From: Acidobacteriota bacterium
Lineage (GTDB): Bacteria; Acidobacteriota; Vicinamibacteria; Vicinamibacterales; 2-12-FULL-66-21
DNA: 41,337 nt
Direction: 5' to 3'
NCBI GenBank assembly: GCA_003222675.1
Contig: QHWT01000062.1
Span: 65,447 to 106,783 of the forward strand
Below, in pieces: positions 32,041-41,025 of this stretch. Numbering within the stretch: position 1 is the first letter of the stretch; every line of letters begins with the position of its first letter. The position numbers were made by a program, and so were the translations under genes. The notes below the pieces were generated by a model. That model was given only the letters and a program-made list of their open reading frames with translations, searched no databases and was not told the origin of the DNA.

Positions 32041-32179
32041 GAGACACCTTTCCTGCCTTCGAGAGGTAGTGCTCCAGTGCGTCAGCGGTAAGTTCCTGCA
32101 GGTCCCGCTCCTCCTCGATCGCACGAATGTTCACTCGGTTTAGTCGCTCGTGAGGCAGTCGAGGCGTAGTCTTCAACAC
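32024..32179 (-). CDS. Small ribbon-helix-helix-like protein
   Basis: Short frame of about 51 residues from GTG 32179 (TTG 32188 is possible) to TAA at 32024. The pattern LKTTPRLPHERLNRVNIRAIEEERD then LQELTADALEHYLSKAGK resembles a CopG/Arc-type fold: a short strand, helix A, helix B. Such proteins are DNA-binding regulators or antitoxins. It overlaps the start of the methyltransferase by 17 bp and would be translated just before it, so it may regulate that gene. The start lacks a clear Shine-Dalgarno, and the call rests on pattern only. Confidence 0.5.
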   Translation of the reverse strand: MLKTTPRLPHERLNRVNIRAIEEERDLQELTADALEHYLSKAGKVSRGECQ

Positions 32180-32226
32180 GTCGCTCAAGCAGCTATTGCT
32201 GATTCGAACACGCCCGACCGACAGGT

Positions 32227-34506
32227 TTACGCAGGCTCCAGCTTCGCGAACTTAGCCAGCAGCTTCTTCTGGCCGACGGAAATGAAGCGCACGGTGATCT
32301 TCAAATCGTCGTTGTGTTCTTCGACCGACAGCACCGTCCCCACGCCGAACTGGGCGTGGCGGACGCGCATCCCAGAGCGCAGGCCGGCGCCGGGCGTCTG
32401 ATCCTCAGCCTCGTACGCGTAGCTCGCGGCTTCTTCGCGGAACCTGGCGCCCTTGCCTTTGCGGCCGTAGGGGTTCGTCTTGAATTCGTAATGGGCGTGC
32501 GAGAAATTTCCCTGGTAAGGCGACGAATAGACGGGCGTAATCCGCTCGAGCAGCTCGTCCGGAATTTCATTCAGAAAACGTGACGGCTGCGTCGACTGGT
32601 ATTCGCCGAACACCCGGCGCCGCGCGGCGCTCGTGAGGATCAGCCGGGATTCCGCGCGCGTCATCCCGACGTAACACAGGCGCCGCTCTTCCTCGAGCTC
32701 GTCCTCGTCCTCCGCGGATCGGGAGTGCGGGAACAGGCCTTCTTCCATCCCGGCGATGATGACGATGGGGAACTCGAGGCCCTTCGCTGCGTGCATGGTC
32801 ATCATCCAGACCTTGGCCTCGCGTGTCCCCGACTCTTCGTCCGCTTCCGACAGCAGCGACAACCGATCCACGAAACCACCGATAGATGCTTCAGCCTCGC
32901 GTGTTTCGTACTCCTTCGCGGCAGACGCGAGTTCCATCAGGTTCTCGATCCGCTCGTTCGCCTCTTCGCTGTTCTCTTCCCGCAGATCGTTCAGATAGCC
33001 GCTCCGATCGAGCATCTTGCCGATCGTCGTGTAAACGGATTCCCTGCGCGCGATTTCGGCGAGGCCGACGATGAGATCGCGGAATGCACGCAGGGACGCG
33101 ACGGCGCGGTTCGGAAGCTTTCCCTCGTCGACGGCATAGACCAGGCGGGCCCAGAGCGAGCGGGCGGAGCTGACTTCCGCCAGTCCCGCGGCCAGCAGTG
33201 GCGGCGCATCCGCAACGACCGCCTCTGGATCGATCGCCTGCAGCGCATCCATGACGCCCTTGCCGATGCCGCGCGCCGGCACGTTGATCACACGGCGCAG
33301 GCTCACATCGTCATGCGGATTGATGATCAGTTTGAGGTAAGCAAGCGCATCCTTGATTTCCTTGCGCTCGTAGAACCGGACGCCGCCGATGATCTTGTAC
33401 GGGATGCTCTCGCGCATCAGCGAATCTTCGATCGCGCGCGACTGCGCGTTGGTCCGGTACAGGACCGCGATCATCGTGTCGATGTCTTCCGCGCGTGCCT
33501 GCTTGATCGATCGGGTGATGAAGTCGGCCTCTTCGAGCTCGTCGCCTCCGCGGAAGTACACGATCTTCTGGCCACCCTTCCGGTCCGTCCAGAGACGCTT
33601 GTCCTTCCGATTGCGATTCTGCTGGATGACGGCCGTTGCGGCGTCGAGGATCACCTGCGTCGAGCGGTAGTTCTGCTCGAGGCGCACGATCTTCGCCTCG
33701 CCGAAATCGCTTTCGAAGTCGAGGATGTTGCGCAGGTCGGCGCCGCGCCACTTGTAAATGGACTGATCCGGGTCGCCGACGACCGCGAGATTGCGATGAA
33801 TCTCCGCGAGCCGTTTGATCAACATGTACTGCGGCCGGTTCGTGTCCTGGTACTCGTCGACCATCACGTACTTGAACTTGCGCGCGTAGCGCTCGCGCAC
33901 CTGCTGCGAGGTTTCGAACAACTCCACCGTCTTGAGCAGCAGATCGTCGAAATCGAGCGCGTTGCTGTCGACCAGTGCGCGGCGGTACTTCTCGTAGATC
34001 TTCGCGATCTGCTCGTCGCGCAGGTTCCACGCGCCGCGCAGCGCGTCGGGCCCTTCCATGCGGTTCTTGCAATGGCTGATGCGCGACAACGCCGCGCGCG
34101 GCGGCACGAGCTTGTCGTCCATGCCGAGCTCGCGCTGTGCCTGTTTCACGACGGCAACCTGATCGGAGGAGTCGTAGATGACGAAGTCGCGCGACAATCC
34201 GATATGCGGCGCCTCACGCCTGAGCAGCCGAGCGCACAGCGAGTGAAACGTCGAGAGCCACACTCCATTGCACGCTTCGCCGAGCACCGACTCGACGCGC
34301 TCACGCATTTCTCCCGCAGCCTTGTTCGTGAACGTGACGGCGAGCACCTCATCCGGCTCCGCATGGCCGTCGCCGATGAGATATGCGATACGGTACGTAA
34401 TGACGCGCGTCTTTCCGGATCCCGCACCTGCGAGGATCAGCAGTGGGCCATCGATTTGCAATACAGCTTCACGCTGTTCGGGATTGAGCTTTTCGAGGAA
34501 ATTCAT
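32227..34506 (-). CDS. pcrA: ATP-dependent DNA helicase PcrA/UvrD
   Basis: SF1A 3'-5' helicase for nucleotide-excision and mismatch repair and for clearing recombination intermediates. Motifs in order: Q-motif LNPEQREAVLQ; Walker A AGAGSGKTRVITYR at residues 26-39; TFTNKAAGEM; VDEYQDTN (motif II); GDPDQSIYKWRGAD (III); LEQNYRST (IV); MTMHAAKGLEFPIV (V); CYVGMTRAESRL (VI). The C-terminus has the Tudor-like segment (GMRVRHAQFGVGTVLSVEEH) that in PcrA/UvrD contacts RNA polymerase. 759 residues, complete. Confidence 0.96.
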   Translation of the reverse strand: MNFLEKLNPEQREAVLQIDGPLLILAGAGSGKTRVITYRIAYLIGDGHAEPDEVLAVTFTNKAAGEMRERVESVLGEACNGVWLSTFHSLCARLLRREAPHIGLSRDFVIYDSSDQVAVVKQAQRELGMDDKLVPPRAALSRISHCKNRMEGPDALRGAWNLRDEQIAKIYEKYRRALVDSNALDFDDLLLKTVELFETSQQVRERYARKFKYVMVDEYQDTNRPQYMLIKRLAEIHRNLAVVGDPDQSIYKWRGADLRNILDFESDFGEAKIVRLEQNYRSTQVILDAATAVIQQNRNRKDKRLWTDRKGGQKIVYFRGGDELEEADFITRSIKQARAEDIDTMIAVLYRTNAQSRAIEDSLMRESIPYKIIGGVRFYERKEIKDALAYLKLIINPHDDVSLRRVINVPARGIGKGVMDALQAIDPEAVVADAPPLLAAGLAEVSSARSLWARLVYAVDEGKLPNRAVASLRAFRDLIVGLAEIARRESVYTTIGKMLDRSGYLNDLREENSEEANERIENLMELASAAKEYETREAEASIGGFVDRLSLLSEADEESGTREAKVWMMTMHAAKGLEFPIVIIAGMEEGLFPHSRSAEDEDELEEERRLCYVGMTRAESRLILTSAARRRVFGEYQSTQPSRFLNEIPDELLERITPVYSSPYQGNFSHAHYEFKTNPYGRKGKGARFREEAASYAYEAEDQTPGAGLRSGMRVRHAQFGVGTVLSVEEHNDDLKITVRFISVGQKKLLAKFAKLEPA

Positions 34507-34531
34507 TGGCGGGAGAGTCGATTATACCAAG

Positions 34532-34625
34532 CAGTTCGGGGTGCGGGCTGCGGGATGGGGGGTGCGGGGTGCGGACGCGGGGCGCGGGGTGCGAGGCGCG
34601 GGGCGCGGAGTGCGGACGCGGGTGC
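34532..34625. repeat. GC-rich heptamer stutter array between pcrA and a small gene
   Basis: About twelve 7-bp words of the type GGGGTGC / GGGCGCG occur on the plus strand in the divergent pcrA leader. The C-rich array at 35340-35525 carries the complementary words, so the two arrays face each other across a 0.7-kb two-gene segment. Confidence 0.85.
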
Positions 34626-34666
34626 GTTGGCAGCGTGTTTGTAACGTCGGAGTTCAAGGAGAGCAT

Positions 34667-34843
34667 ATGAGTAAGAACAACAACGTAAATCCTGGGCAGT
34701 ACAAAGTGGCTGGGCGCGAGCGTCCCGGTCAAGACATCACGCCCCAGCGACACAAAGCGGTGGAGTCGGTGAAGGCGCACGAGCTAAAACAACAACGCAA
34801 ACGACAAGGTAAGGATCGCGAGAGCGGTTCCACCGACAAGTAG
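34667..34843 (+). CDS. Small hydrophilic protein of unknown function
   Basis: A 58-residue frame with a strong Shine-Dalgarno (AAGGAG, 7 bp before ATG 34667). It begins MSKNNNVNPGQYKVAGRERP and continues with GQDITPQRHKAVESVKAHEL and a Lys/Gln/Arg-rich tail. It is charged, with no membrane segment and no Cys. I do not recognise a characterised family. Its last 60 bp overlap the 3' end of the convergent four-helix-bundle gene. The good ribosome site and distinctive composition make it a likely real gene. Confidence 0.7.
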   Translation: MSKNNNVNPGQYKVAGRERPGQDITPQRHKAVESVKAHELKQQRKRQGKDRESGSTDK

Positions 34844-35212
34844 TCCGCACCTGCGTTCGAGCGATCTGCGGAGCCCGTGCAATGTCTGGCGAGTCCGATC
34901 GATGCGCTCTCTCAACGGCGCAGTCACTTTGGTGCTGACATAACCCAGTCGTTCGGCGACTTCGAGTTCGGTATCGAGCTCGCCGACCGAACCAAGCGCG
35001 ATCCGAACGTGTTTCAGATAGACGCGTGGCATTCGCGGTGTGTGCCCTTCAGCGATGTTGGACGGTACTGAGACGGCGGCGCGCCGCATTTGTGAGGTGA
35101 GGCCGAACCGCTCACTGTCGGGGAAATCGGCAGTCAATCGGTATGTCAGCTCCGCCGTGGCCATCGCGAGCTGCCATGCCTCGAGGTCACGAAACGACAG
35201 AATCTCTCTCAT
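34784..35212 (-). CDS. Four-helix-bundle (23S rRNA IVS-type) protein
   Basis: Family of small four-helix proteins often encoded in 23S rRNA intervening sequences, but also free in the genomes of many environmental bacteria; function unknown. The typical beginning FRDLEAWQLAMATAELTYRLT and the signature RFGLTSQMRRAAVSVPSNIAEG are clear, then YLKHVRIALGSVGELDTELEVAERLGY and a final basic helix (GLRRSLERR). The last 20 or so residues (LLVGGTALAILTLSFALLF) are hydrophobic and unusual for the family; they overlap the convergent small gene and may be read-through past the ancestral end. No rRNA is nearby. Confidence 0.85.
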   Translation of the reverse strand: MREILSFRDLEAWQLAMATAELTYRLTADFPDSERFGLTSQMRRAAVSVPSNIAEGHTPRMPRVYLKHVRIALGSVGELDTELEVAERLGYVSTKVTAPLRERIDRTRQTLHGLRRSLERRCGLLVGGTALAILTLSFALLF

Positions 35213-35339
35213 GACTGGCTTTCACTTTCTGCCGACGAGGGCTCGCCCCTAATTGGCGGAAATTGCGATTTAGTGCTCTAAGTTCTTGGGCGGAGTGTCG
35301 GTGCCCTTCGGTGAGGCAAGAACTCGGCCGCGCGTACGA

Positions 35340-35525
35340 TCGCAGCCCTGCGCTCCGCGCCCCGCGTCCCGCACCCGCGTCCGCGCCCCGCGTCCCGCAC
35401 CCCGCGTCCGCACCCCGCACCCCGCCTCCGGCACCCCGCACCCCGCGTCCCGCACCCCGCGCCCTGCGTCCCGCGCCCCGCGTCCCGCACCCCGCGCCCC
35501 GCACCCCGCGTCCCGCACCCCGACA
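35340..35525. repeat. Long C-rich heptamer stutter array in the leuC leader
   Basis: About 25 consecutive 7-bp words, mainly CACCCCG, CGTCCCG and CGCCCCG, fill about 185 bp of the 352-bp gap between the four-helix-bundle gene and leuC. It is the longest such array in the window. The rest of the gap shows nothing recognisable beyond the short leader before leuC. Confidence 0.9.
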
Positions 35526-35564
35526 CTCCGGCAGCCGCGCCCGTGCTACGATCCCCCTTTCACC

Positions 35565-36916
35565 ATGGGCAAGACACTGGTCAGACGCAGCTGTTCATCG
35601 GGCTGCACCTGATTCACGAAGTCACGAGTCCCCAGGCGTTCGATATGTTGCGAGCCCGCGGGGCGCGCGTGGCGTTTCCGCAACGGACGGTCGCAACGGT
35701 CGATCACATCGTCCCCACGCGCGATCAGCGGCGGCCGTTTCTCGACGTGATGGCGGAGGAGATGCTCTCGTCGCTCGAGCGTAACTGCCGTGAGCACGGC
35801 ATTCCGCTGCTGGATCTGTCGAGCGGACATCAGGGCATCGTGCACGTGATCGGGCCCGAGCTGGGGCTCACGCAGCCGGGCATGACGATCGCCTGCGGCG
35901 ACAGTCATACATCCACGCACGGCGCGTTTGGCGCAATTGCGTTCGGCATCGGGACGTCGCAGGTCCGCGACGTGCTCGCGTCGCAGTCGCTCGCGATTGA
36001 TCCGTTGAAGGTTCGCCGGATTGTCGTGCGCGGGAGGCTGTCGCACGGGGTCTACGCGAAGGACGTGATCCTCGAGATCATTCGTCGGTTGGGTGTGAAC
36101 GGCGGCGCCGGCTACGCGTACGAGTACGGCGGGGATACCATCGACCGAATGTCGATGGACGAGCGCATGACGATCTGCAACATGTCGATCGAGGGGGGCG
36201 CGCGCGTCGGCTACGTGAACCCTGATGCAACGACGTTCGAATACATCCGTGGACGGCAGTTCGCGCCGGTCGGGGACGACTTCGAGCGCGCCTGCCGCTG
36301 GTGGACCTCGATGGGCTCGGATCGCGAGGCGGTTTACGACGACGAGGTGATCCTCGACGCCGCGGCCATTCAACCGACCGTGACGTGGGGTATCAATCCC
36401 GGCCAGTCCATTTCCATCGGTGAACGCATTCCCGCGTCCGGTGATCAGGACGCGCTGGCGTTCATGGGCTTCCGCTCCGGACAACCGCTCAAGGGAACGA
36501 AGATCGACGTGGCGTTCGTGGGCTCGTGCACGAACGGACGGTTGTCAGATCTCCGGGAAGCCGCGCGCATCATTCGCGGACGTCATGTTGCGCCGCACGT
36601 GAAGGCGCTCGTTGTTCCCGGCTCGCAGTCCGTGCGCGCCGCCGCTGAACGCGAAGGGCTTGACCGCGTCTTCACCGAGGCGGGCTTCGAGTGGCGGGGC
36701 GCCGGCTGCTCGATGTGCCTCGCGATGAATCCCGATCGACTCGAAGGACGCGAGCTCTGCGCGTCCTCGTCGAATCGCAATTTCAAGGGACGGCAGGGGA
36801 GTCCCACCGGACGGACGCTGTTGATGAGCCCCGCGATGGTCGCGGCAGCGGCGGTTGCCGGAGAGGTGGTGGACGTGCGCGAGTTTGCCACGACGGAGGC
36901 GGCGCTTGGCCGTTGA
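35565..36916 (+). CDS. leuC: 3-isopropylmalate dehydratase large subunit, 5' end broken
   Basis: LeuC with LeuD isomerises 2- to 3-isopropylmalate with a 4Fe-4S cluster. ATG 35565 gives MGKTL, the usual LeuC start, but the next homologous residues ([23 protein letters not shown]) lie in another frame from 35576. About 13-15 residues (the xEKVWDAHxV region) are not encoded, a loss of about 40-46 nt. The same short word (ACTG) lies at the junction. From there the frame is intact to 36916: [16 protein letters not shown] and the cluster region [11 protein letters not shown] are present. In the second frame an ATG at 35543 could serve as start but gives an atypical N-terminus. Confidence 0.92.
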
Positions 36917-37517
36917 ACCCGTCCGGCAGATCAGCGGCACCGCGCTGCCGCTGCGCGGGGACGACATCGACACGGATCGCATCATTCCGGCGCGATTCCT
37001 GAAGTCGGTTTCGTTCGAGGGGCTCGAGCGGCATCTGTTCGAGGACGATCGCCGCGAGGCAGACACGCAGGGCAAGGCGACGCATCCGGCGTCCAATCCG
37101 GCGTACGCGCGCGCATCGATCATGCTGGTGAATGCAAACTTCGGCTGCGGATCGTCGCGCGAGCACGCGCCGCAGGCAATCCGTCGCCGCGGCATTCGCG
37201 CCGTCCTCGGTCAGTCATTCTCGGAAATCTTCTTCGGTAATTCGGTCGCGCTGGGGATGCCGTGTCCGACGGCCTCACGCGAGACGCTGCATGCGTTGAT
37301 GCAGACGGTGGAAGCGGATCCATCCACGCTGCTGTCGATCGATCTCGAGAAGATGCGGGTTCGTGCTCCCGGGCGTGAGTACGAAATCTCGCTGCCCGCT
37401 GGCGCGCGCGAGGCCTTTCTCGTCGGAAGCTGGGACGCGACGGGACTGCTGCTCGAGCAATTCGAGCAGGTCGAGGCGGTTGCGGGCCGGCTGCCGTACG
37501 TCACGGCGAACTGGTGA
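36906..37517 (+). CDS. leuD: 3-isopropylmalate dehydratase small subunit
   Basis: Small subunit partner of LeuC. The likely start is TTG 36906, overlapping the leuC end by 11 bp, with GGAGG at 36895-36899, giving 203 residues from [32 protein letters not shown] is the LeuD signature; [18 protein letters not shown] and [17 protein letters not shown] complete it. An ATG further upstream only translates leuC in another frame. The overlap suggests coupled translation and equal subunit supply. Confidence 0.93.
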   Translation: MAVEPVRQISGTALPLRGDDIDTDRIIPARFLKSVSFEGLERHLFEDDRREADTQGKATHPASNPAYARASIMLVNANFGCGSSREHAPQAIRRRGIRAVLGQSFSEIFFGNSVALGMPCPTASRETLHALMQTVEADPSTLLSIDLEKMRVRAPGREYEISLPAGAREAFLVGSWDATGLLLEQFEQVEAVAGRLPYVTANW

Positions 37518-37567
37518 CCTCGGATACGAACGCTCGCTATCTCTGGTGCTGGCCACAGAACAACGAA

Positions 37568-37591
37568 GAGCGCCGCTCAGCGCTCGCTTTT
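37568..37591 (+). terminator. Probable intrinsic terminator after leuD
   Basis: GAGCGC-CGCTCA-GCGCTC is a perfect 6-bp stem followed, after GC, by TTTT. It lies about 50 bp after the leuD stop and overlaps the end of the convergent LysR gene. Confidence 0.5.
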
Positions 37592-38455
37592 CACCACTTC
37601 CAGAAACGCGTCGGCGGCACGACTTCTTTCGCCGGTTTTCCTGAAGACGAGTCGAACCTGGCGCGTGGCGCCGAGTTCCGGGACTCTCACGGCCGCCAGG
37701 CTGCCGCGGGCGATCTCCGTCAACGCGCAGCGCCGCGGAAGAAGCGCCACACCGATCCCCATTTCCACCGCGCGCTTGATGCCATCGAGGCTCGGGAGCG
37801 AAATCTGGATGTTGATGGAGGTCCGGCGGCGCTCATACGCGCGCAGCACACGATCGCGCGTCGGCGATGGATCGTTGTGGGCAATCACCGGCTCGCGGCC
37901 GACTTCTTCGAGCGTCACGCGACGCTTGGCCGCGAGCGCATGCGCGGGAGCGGTGAGCAGCACGATTTCGTCGGTCCCGAGATGGACCGTCTGTATGCCG
38001 CGGTCCGCCGGCTGAAACGTCAGCACGCCGAAGTCGATCGAACGGTCCAGCACCGCGGAAGACATCAGCCGCGAGGACACGCGCCGGACTTCGATCGCGA
38101 CACCCGGGTGGGCCGCGGAAAACCGCTCGATGTGCGGCAGCAGTGTGTGCACCGCCGCTTCGTTTGCGCCAACGATCACGCGTCCCTTCCGCACTTCCTG
38201 CAGCTCGCGGACGGCGACCTGGGCTTCGGCCGCGAGACCCAAGAGACGCTGCGCATAGTCCTGCAGGAGGCGGCCGGCCTCGGTCAGTGTTCCATCTCGA
38301 GACGATCGGTCGAACAGCCGCTCCCCGAGCTCGTCCTCGACCCGGCGCACGGCCTGGCTGATGGCGGGCTGCGTTCGATGGAGCCGCCGCGCGGCGGCCG
38401 AAAAGCTCCGTTCCGACGCCACGGCGAGAAAGGCTGCCAAATCGGGGAGCTGCAT
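37577..38455 (-). CDS. LysR-family transcriptional regulator
   Basis: A 292-residue DNA-binding regulator. The N-terminal helix-turn-helix is typical: LAAFLAVASERSFSAAARRLHRTQPAISQAVRRVEDELGERLF, followed by TEAGRLLQDYAQRLL. The effector domain has KGRVIVGANEAAVHTLLP and GVALLPRRCAL. It lies between leuCD and leuAB and is divergent from leuA, so it probably controls leucine synthesis, perhaps with 2-isopropylmalate as co-inducer like LeuO/IlvY-type regulators; the ligand is not readable from sequence. Confidence 0.92.
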   Translation of the reverse strand: MQLPDLAAFLAVASERSFSAAARRLHRTQPAISQAVRRVEDELGERLFDRSSRDGTLTEAGRLLQDYAQRLLGLAAEAQVAVRELQEVRKGRVIVGANEAAVHTLLPHIERFSAAHPGVAIEVRRVSSRLMSSAVLDRSIDFGVLTFQPADRGIQTVHLGTDEIVLLTAPAHALAAKRRVTLEEVGREPVIAHNDPSPTRDRVLRAYERRRTSINIQISLPSLDGIKRAVEMGIGVALLPRRCALTEIARGSLAAVRVPELGATRQVRLVFRKTGERSRAADAFLEVVKSER

Positions 38456-38464
38456 AAGCAGATC

Positions 38465-38500
38465 TAATATAATCCAAATAAATATAAATTGGACTTAGCC
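38465..38500. promoter_or_regulatory. AT-rich divergent promoter/operator between lysR and leuA
   Basis: A 79-bp divergent gap has an AT-rich island. TCCAA (38473-38477) and TTGGA (38489-38493) form an inverted repeat with 11-bp spacing, fitting a LysR-type operator. TATAAT occurs at 38468-38473. leuA has a strong GGAGG at 38526-38530. Confidence 0.55.
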
Positions 38501-38534
38501 CCCTCCGCCAGGTACAAGGGATCCAGGAGGCCCC

Positions 38535-39785
38535 ATGTCTGCTGACAGGCTCACGGTATTCGACACGACATTGCGCGACGGCGAGCAGGCGCCTGGCTTT
38601 TCGCTGCGCATCGACGAGAAGTTGAAGCTGGCCCATCAGTTGACAGCCCTTGGGGTCGACGTGATCGAAGCCGGATTCCCGATTGCATCCGACGCGGATG
38701 CGGAAGCTGTACGCATGGTGTCGACGCACGTCCACGGTCCCGTCGTGGCGGCGCTCGCGCGCTGCAATCCCAAGGACATCGAACGCGCGGCGTGGGCGCT
38801 CTCTCCGGCGCCGCGACGCCGGATTCACGTGTTCCTTGCGACCTCGGACCTGCACCTCGAACGCAAGCTGCGGATGACCCGCGAGGACTGTCTCCGCGCG
38901 GCGATGGCAGCCGTCCGTCTCGCGCGCCAGTTCACCGACGACGTGCAGTTTTCGGCGGAGGATGCGACGCGCAGCGATCCCGACTTTCTCTGGCGGATCA
39001 TCGAGGCGGTCATCCAGTCCGGCGCGAAGACGATCAACCTGCCGGATACCGTGGGCTATTCGACGCCCGACGAAATCAAGGACTTCTTCACCGCGATCAT
39101 CAACCGCGTGCCGAGCTCGGACCAGGTGACGTTCAGCACGCACTGCCACGACGATCTGGGCCTGGCGGTTGCGAATTCGCTGGCGGCGGTGACCGCCGGC
39201 GTCCGCCAGGTGGAGTGCACGATCAATGGCATCGGCGAACGCGCGGGGAACGCCTCGCTCGAGGAGATCGTGATGGCGACGCGTGTGCGGGAGGATCGCC
39301 TGCCGTATCGCACCAGCATCAACACGCGGGAGATTTACGCGGCAAGCCAGCTGCTGACGGCGCTCACCGGCGAAGGGGTGCAGGCGAACAAGGCGATCGT
39401 CGGCCGCAACGCGTTCGCGCACGAAGCGGGCATCCACCAGGACGGCATGCTCAAGGATCGCCGCACCTACGAGATCATGCGTCCCGAGGAAGTCGGCGTG
39501 CCTCAGGCCACGCTCGTCCTCGGAAAACACTCCGGCCGGCACGCGGTCCAGCGCCGGTGCGAGCAGATCGGCTACGCGCTCGAACGCCGGGATCTGGATC
39601 AGGTCTATCGCGCCGTCATCGCGCATGCGGATCGCGAGAAGGTCGTCAGCGACCGCGACCTCGCGCAGATCGTCGCCCGCACGCTCGGAACGACTGCTCC
39701 GGCGCCTGCGGCTCCGGCCCCTGCTGCGCCCGCGCAGGACTTTGGCGCGACGCCGGCCGAATTCGGTTACGGGCACGGCGTCTAG
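38535..39785 (+). CDS. leuA: 2-isopropylmalate synthase, short form without C-terminal regulatory domain
   Basis: Condenses acetyl-CoA with 2-ketoisovalerate, the first leucine step. [16 protein letters not shown] at residues 9-24 holds metal- and substrate-binding residues; [19 protein letters not shown] and [18 protein letters not shown] are LeuA/NifV signatures, as is [17 protein letters not shown]. The protein is 416 residues; typical allosteric LeuA is about 510-520. Residues after about 385 are an Ala/Pro linker and a short tail ([14 protein letters not shown]), so the leucine-binding domain is absent. A homocitrate synthase is possible but the leu context favours LeuA. Confidence 0.92.
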   Translation: MSADRLTVFDTTLRDGEQAPGFSLRIDEKLKLAHQLTALGVDVIEAGFPIASDADAEAVRMVSTHVHGPVVAALARCNPKDIERAAWALSPAPRRRIHVFLATSDLHLERKLRMTREDCLRAAMAAVRLARQFTDDVQFSAEDATRSDPDFLWRIIEAVIQSGAKTINLPDTVGYSTPDEIKDFFTAIINRVPSSDQVTFSTHCHDDLGLAVANSLAAVTAGVRQVECTINGIGERAGNASLEEIVMATRVREDRLPYRTSINTREIYAASQLLTALTGEGVQANKAIVGRNAFAHEAGIHQDGMLKDRRTYEIMRPEEVGVPQATLVLGKHSGRHAVQRRCEQIGYALERRDLDQVYRAVIAHADREKVVSDRDLAQIVARTLGTTAPAPAAPAPAAPAQDFGATPAEFGYGHGV

Positions 39786-39790
39786 AAGCA

Positions 39791-39957
39791 GGTTCTCGGG
39801 TTCTCAGCTTCTACAGGTTCTACGGTTCTGAAGTCCAAACCGCCGGGAAGCGCGCACCAGCGCTGGAGCCACACACGCGAACCTCGGTCTGAGAACCGCG
39901 ACAATCAGGAAATACGACCCCCAGAAAGCGGAGAACCTGAAGAACCCGAGAACCCGA
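39791..39957. repeat. Stutter repeat with 14-bp perfect inverted arms, leuB leader
   Basis: GGTTCTCGGGTTCT (39791-39804) is perfectly complementary to AGAACCCGAGAACC (39941-39954). The words GGTTCT/GAACCC repeat several times on each arm. The right arm ends at the leuB ATG, so its GAGAA is the only Shine-Dalgarno-like sequence there. Confidence 0.85.
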
Positions 39958-41025
39958 ATGATCGCCAGGATCGTCGTGTTGCCCGGCGATGGCGTCGGGC
40001 CAGAGGTCACCGGTGCGGCGCAGGCCGCGCTTGTGGCGGTAGCTGACGCGTTTGGCCACCAGTTCACCTTCGAGACTCACCTGATCGGGGGAGCGGCGAT
40101 TCGCCGCGACCTGCCGCCGCTGCCTCAGGAAACGATCGCGGCGTGCGTATCGGCTGACGCCATTCTGCTCGGTGCCGTCGGTGCGCCGGAATTCGACAGT
40201 CGTCCACCGGGACAGCGGCCCGAATCCGCCTTGCTCCAGATCCGACAGCGACTCGGGTTGTATGCGAACCTTCGCCCCGCGCGCGTGTGGCCTGGACTGG
40301 AAAGCGCCGGGCCGTTGAAGCCGCAGGTTCTCGGACGCACCGACCTGCTCGTCGTCCGCGAGTTGACCGGCGGGTTGTATTACGGCGAGCCGCGTGGGAT
40401 CAGCGCCGAAGGAGACGCCGCGTGGAACACGATGCGGTACTCGCGGCAGGAGATCGAGCGCATCGCTCGCGTGGCGTTCACAGCGGCGCGCGCGCGACAG
40501 CGACGCGTCACGTCCGTCGACAAGATGAACGTGCTCGAGACCTCACGCTTGTGGAGATCGGTGGTGACGGAGGTTGCCGCCGACTACCCGGACGTGCGTC
40601 TGGATCACATGCTGGTGGATTCCTGCGCGATGCGCATCACGCTTGCGCCGGCGTCGTTCGACGTGATCGTCACCGAGAACCTCTTCGGCGACATCCTGTC
40701 TGATGAAGCGGGCGCCGTGGTCGGATCGCTTGGCCTGTTGCCATCGGCGAGCCTCGGCGACGGGCCGGGTTTGTTCGAGCCGGTGCACGGGTCCGCGCCG
40801 GATATCGCGGGACTCGACGTCGCCAATCCGATCGGCGCCGTCCTGTCGGCGGCGATGCTGCTCCGCCATGCATTGAAATTGGAGAAGGAAGCGTCAGCGA
40901 TTGAATCGGCGGTCGCGGGCGTCACGGCCGGCGGCGAGCTGACGCGGGACCTTGGCGGTCCCGCGTCCTGCAGTGCGGTTGCGCGCGCGATTGCTGCGCG
41001 CGTCGTATCCCGAGCGGTTACGTAG
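39958..41025 (+). CDS. leuB: 3-isopropylmalate dehydrogenase
   Basis: NAD-dependent oxidative decarboxylation of 3-isopropylmalate, the third leucine step. It has the N-terminal VVLPGDGVGPEVT, the ligand segment SALLQIRQRLGLYANLRP, TGGLYYGEPRG, and the signature MLVDSCAMRITLAPASFDVIVTENLFGDILSDEAG. EPVHGSAPDIAG near the C-terminus binds NAD. 355 residues, normal. Its stop overlaps the convergent SPFH gene by 8 bp. Confidence 0.96.
   Translation: MIARIVVLPGDGVGPEVTGAAQAALVAVADAFGHQFTFETHLIGGAAIRRDLPPLPQETIAACVSADAILLGAVGAPEFDSRPPGQRPESALLQIRQRLGLYANLRPARVWPGLESAGPLKPQVLGRTDLLVVRELTGGLYYGEPRGISAEGDAAWNTMRYSRQEIERIARVAFTAARARQRRVTSVDKMNVLETSRLWRSVVTEVAADYPDVRLDHMLVDSCAMRITLAPASFDVIVTENLFGDILSDEAGAVVGSLGLLPSASLGDGPGLFEPVHGSAPDIAGLDVANPIGAVLSAAMLLRHALKLEKEASAIESAVAGVTAGGELTRDLGGPASCSAVARAIAARVVSRAVT

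Noticed and set aside
32195-32226. tRNA-like T-loop (GTTCGAATC on the minus strand)
   Set aside because: Flanking bases do not form a T-stem or acceptor stem; no other tRNA features were found.
34784-35212. 23S rRNA intervening sequence
   Set aside because: The four-helix-bundle protein family occurs in such inserts, but no rRNA sequence is seen on either side.
35340-35525. CRISPR array
   Set aside because: The units are 7 bp with no spacers of 25-40 bp and no cas genes nearby; it is a simple tandem word array.
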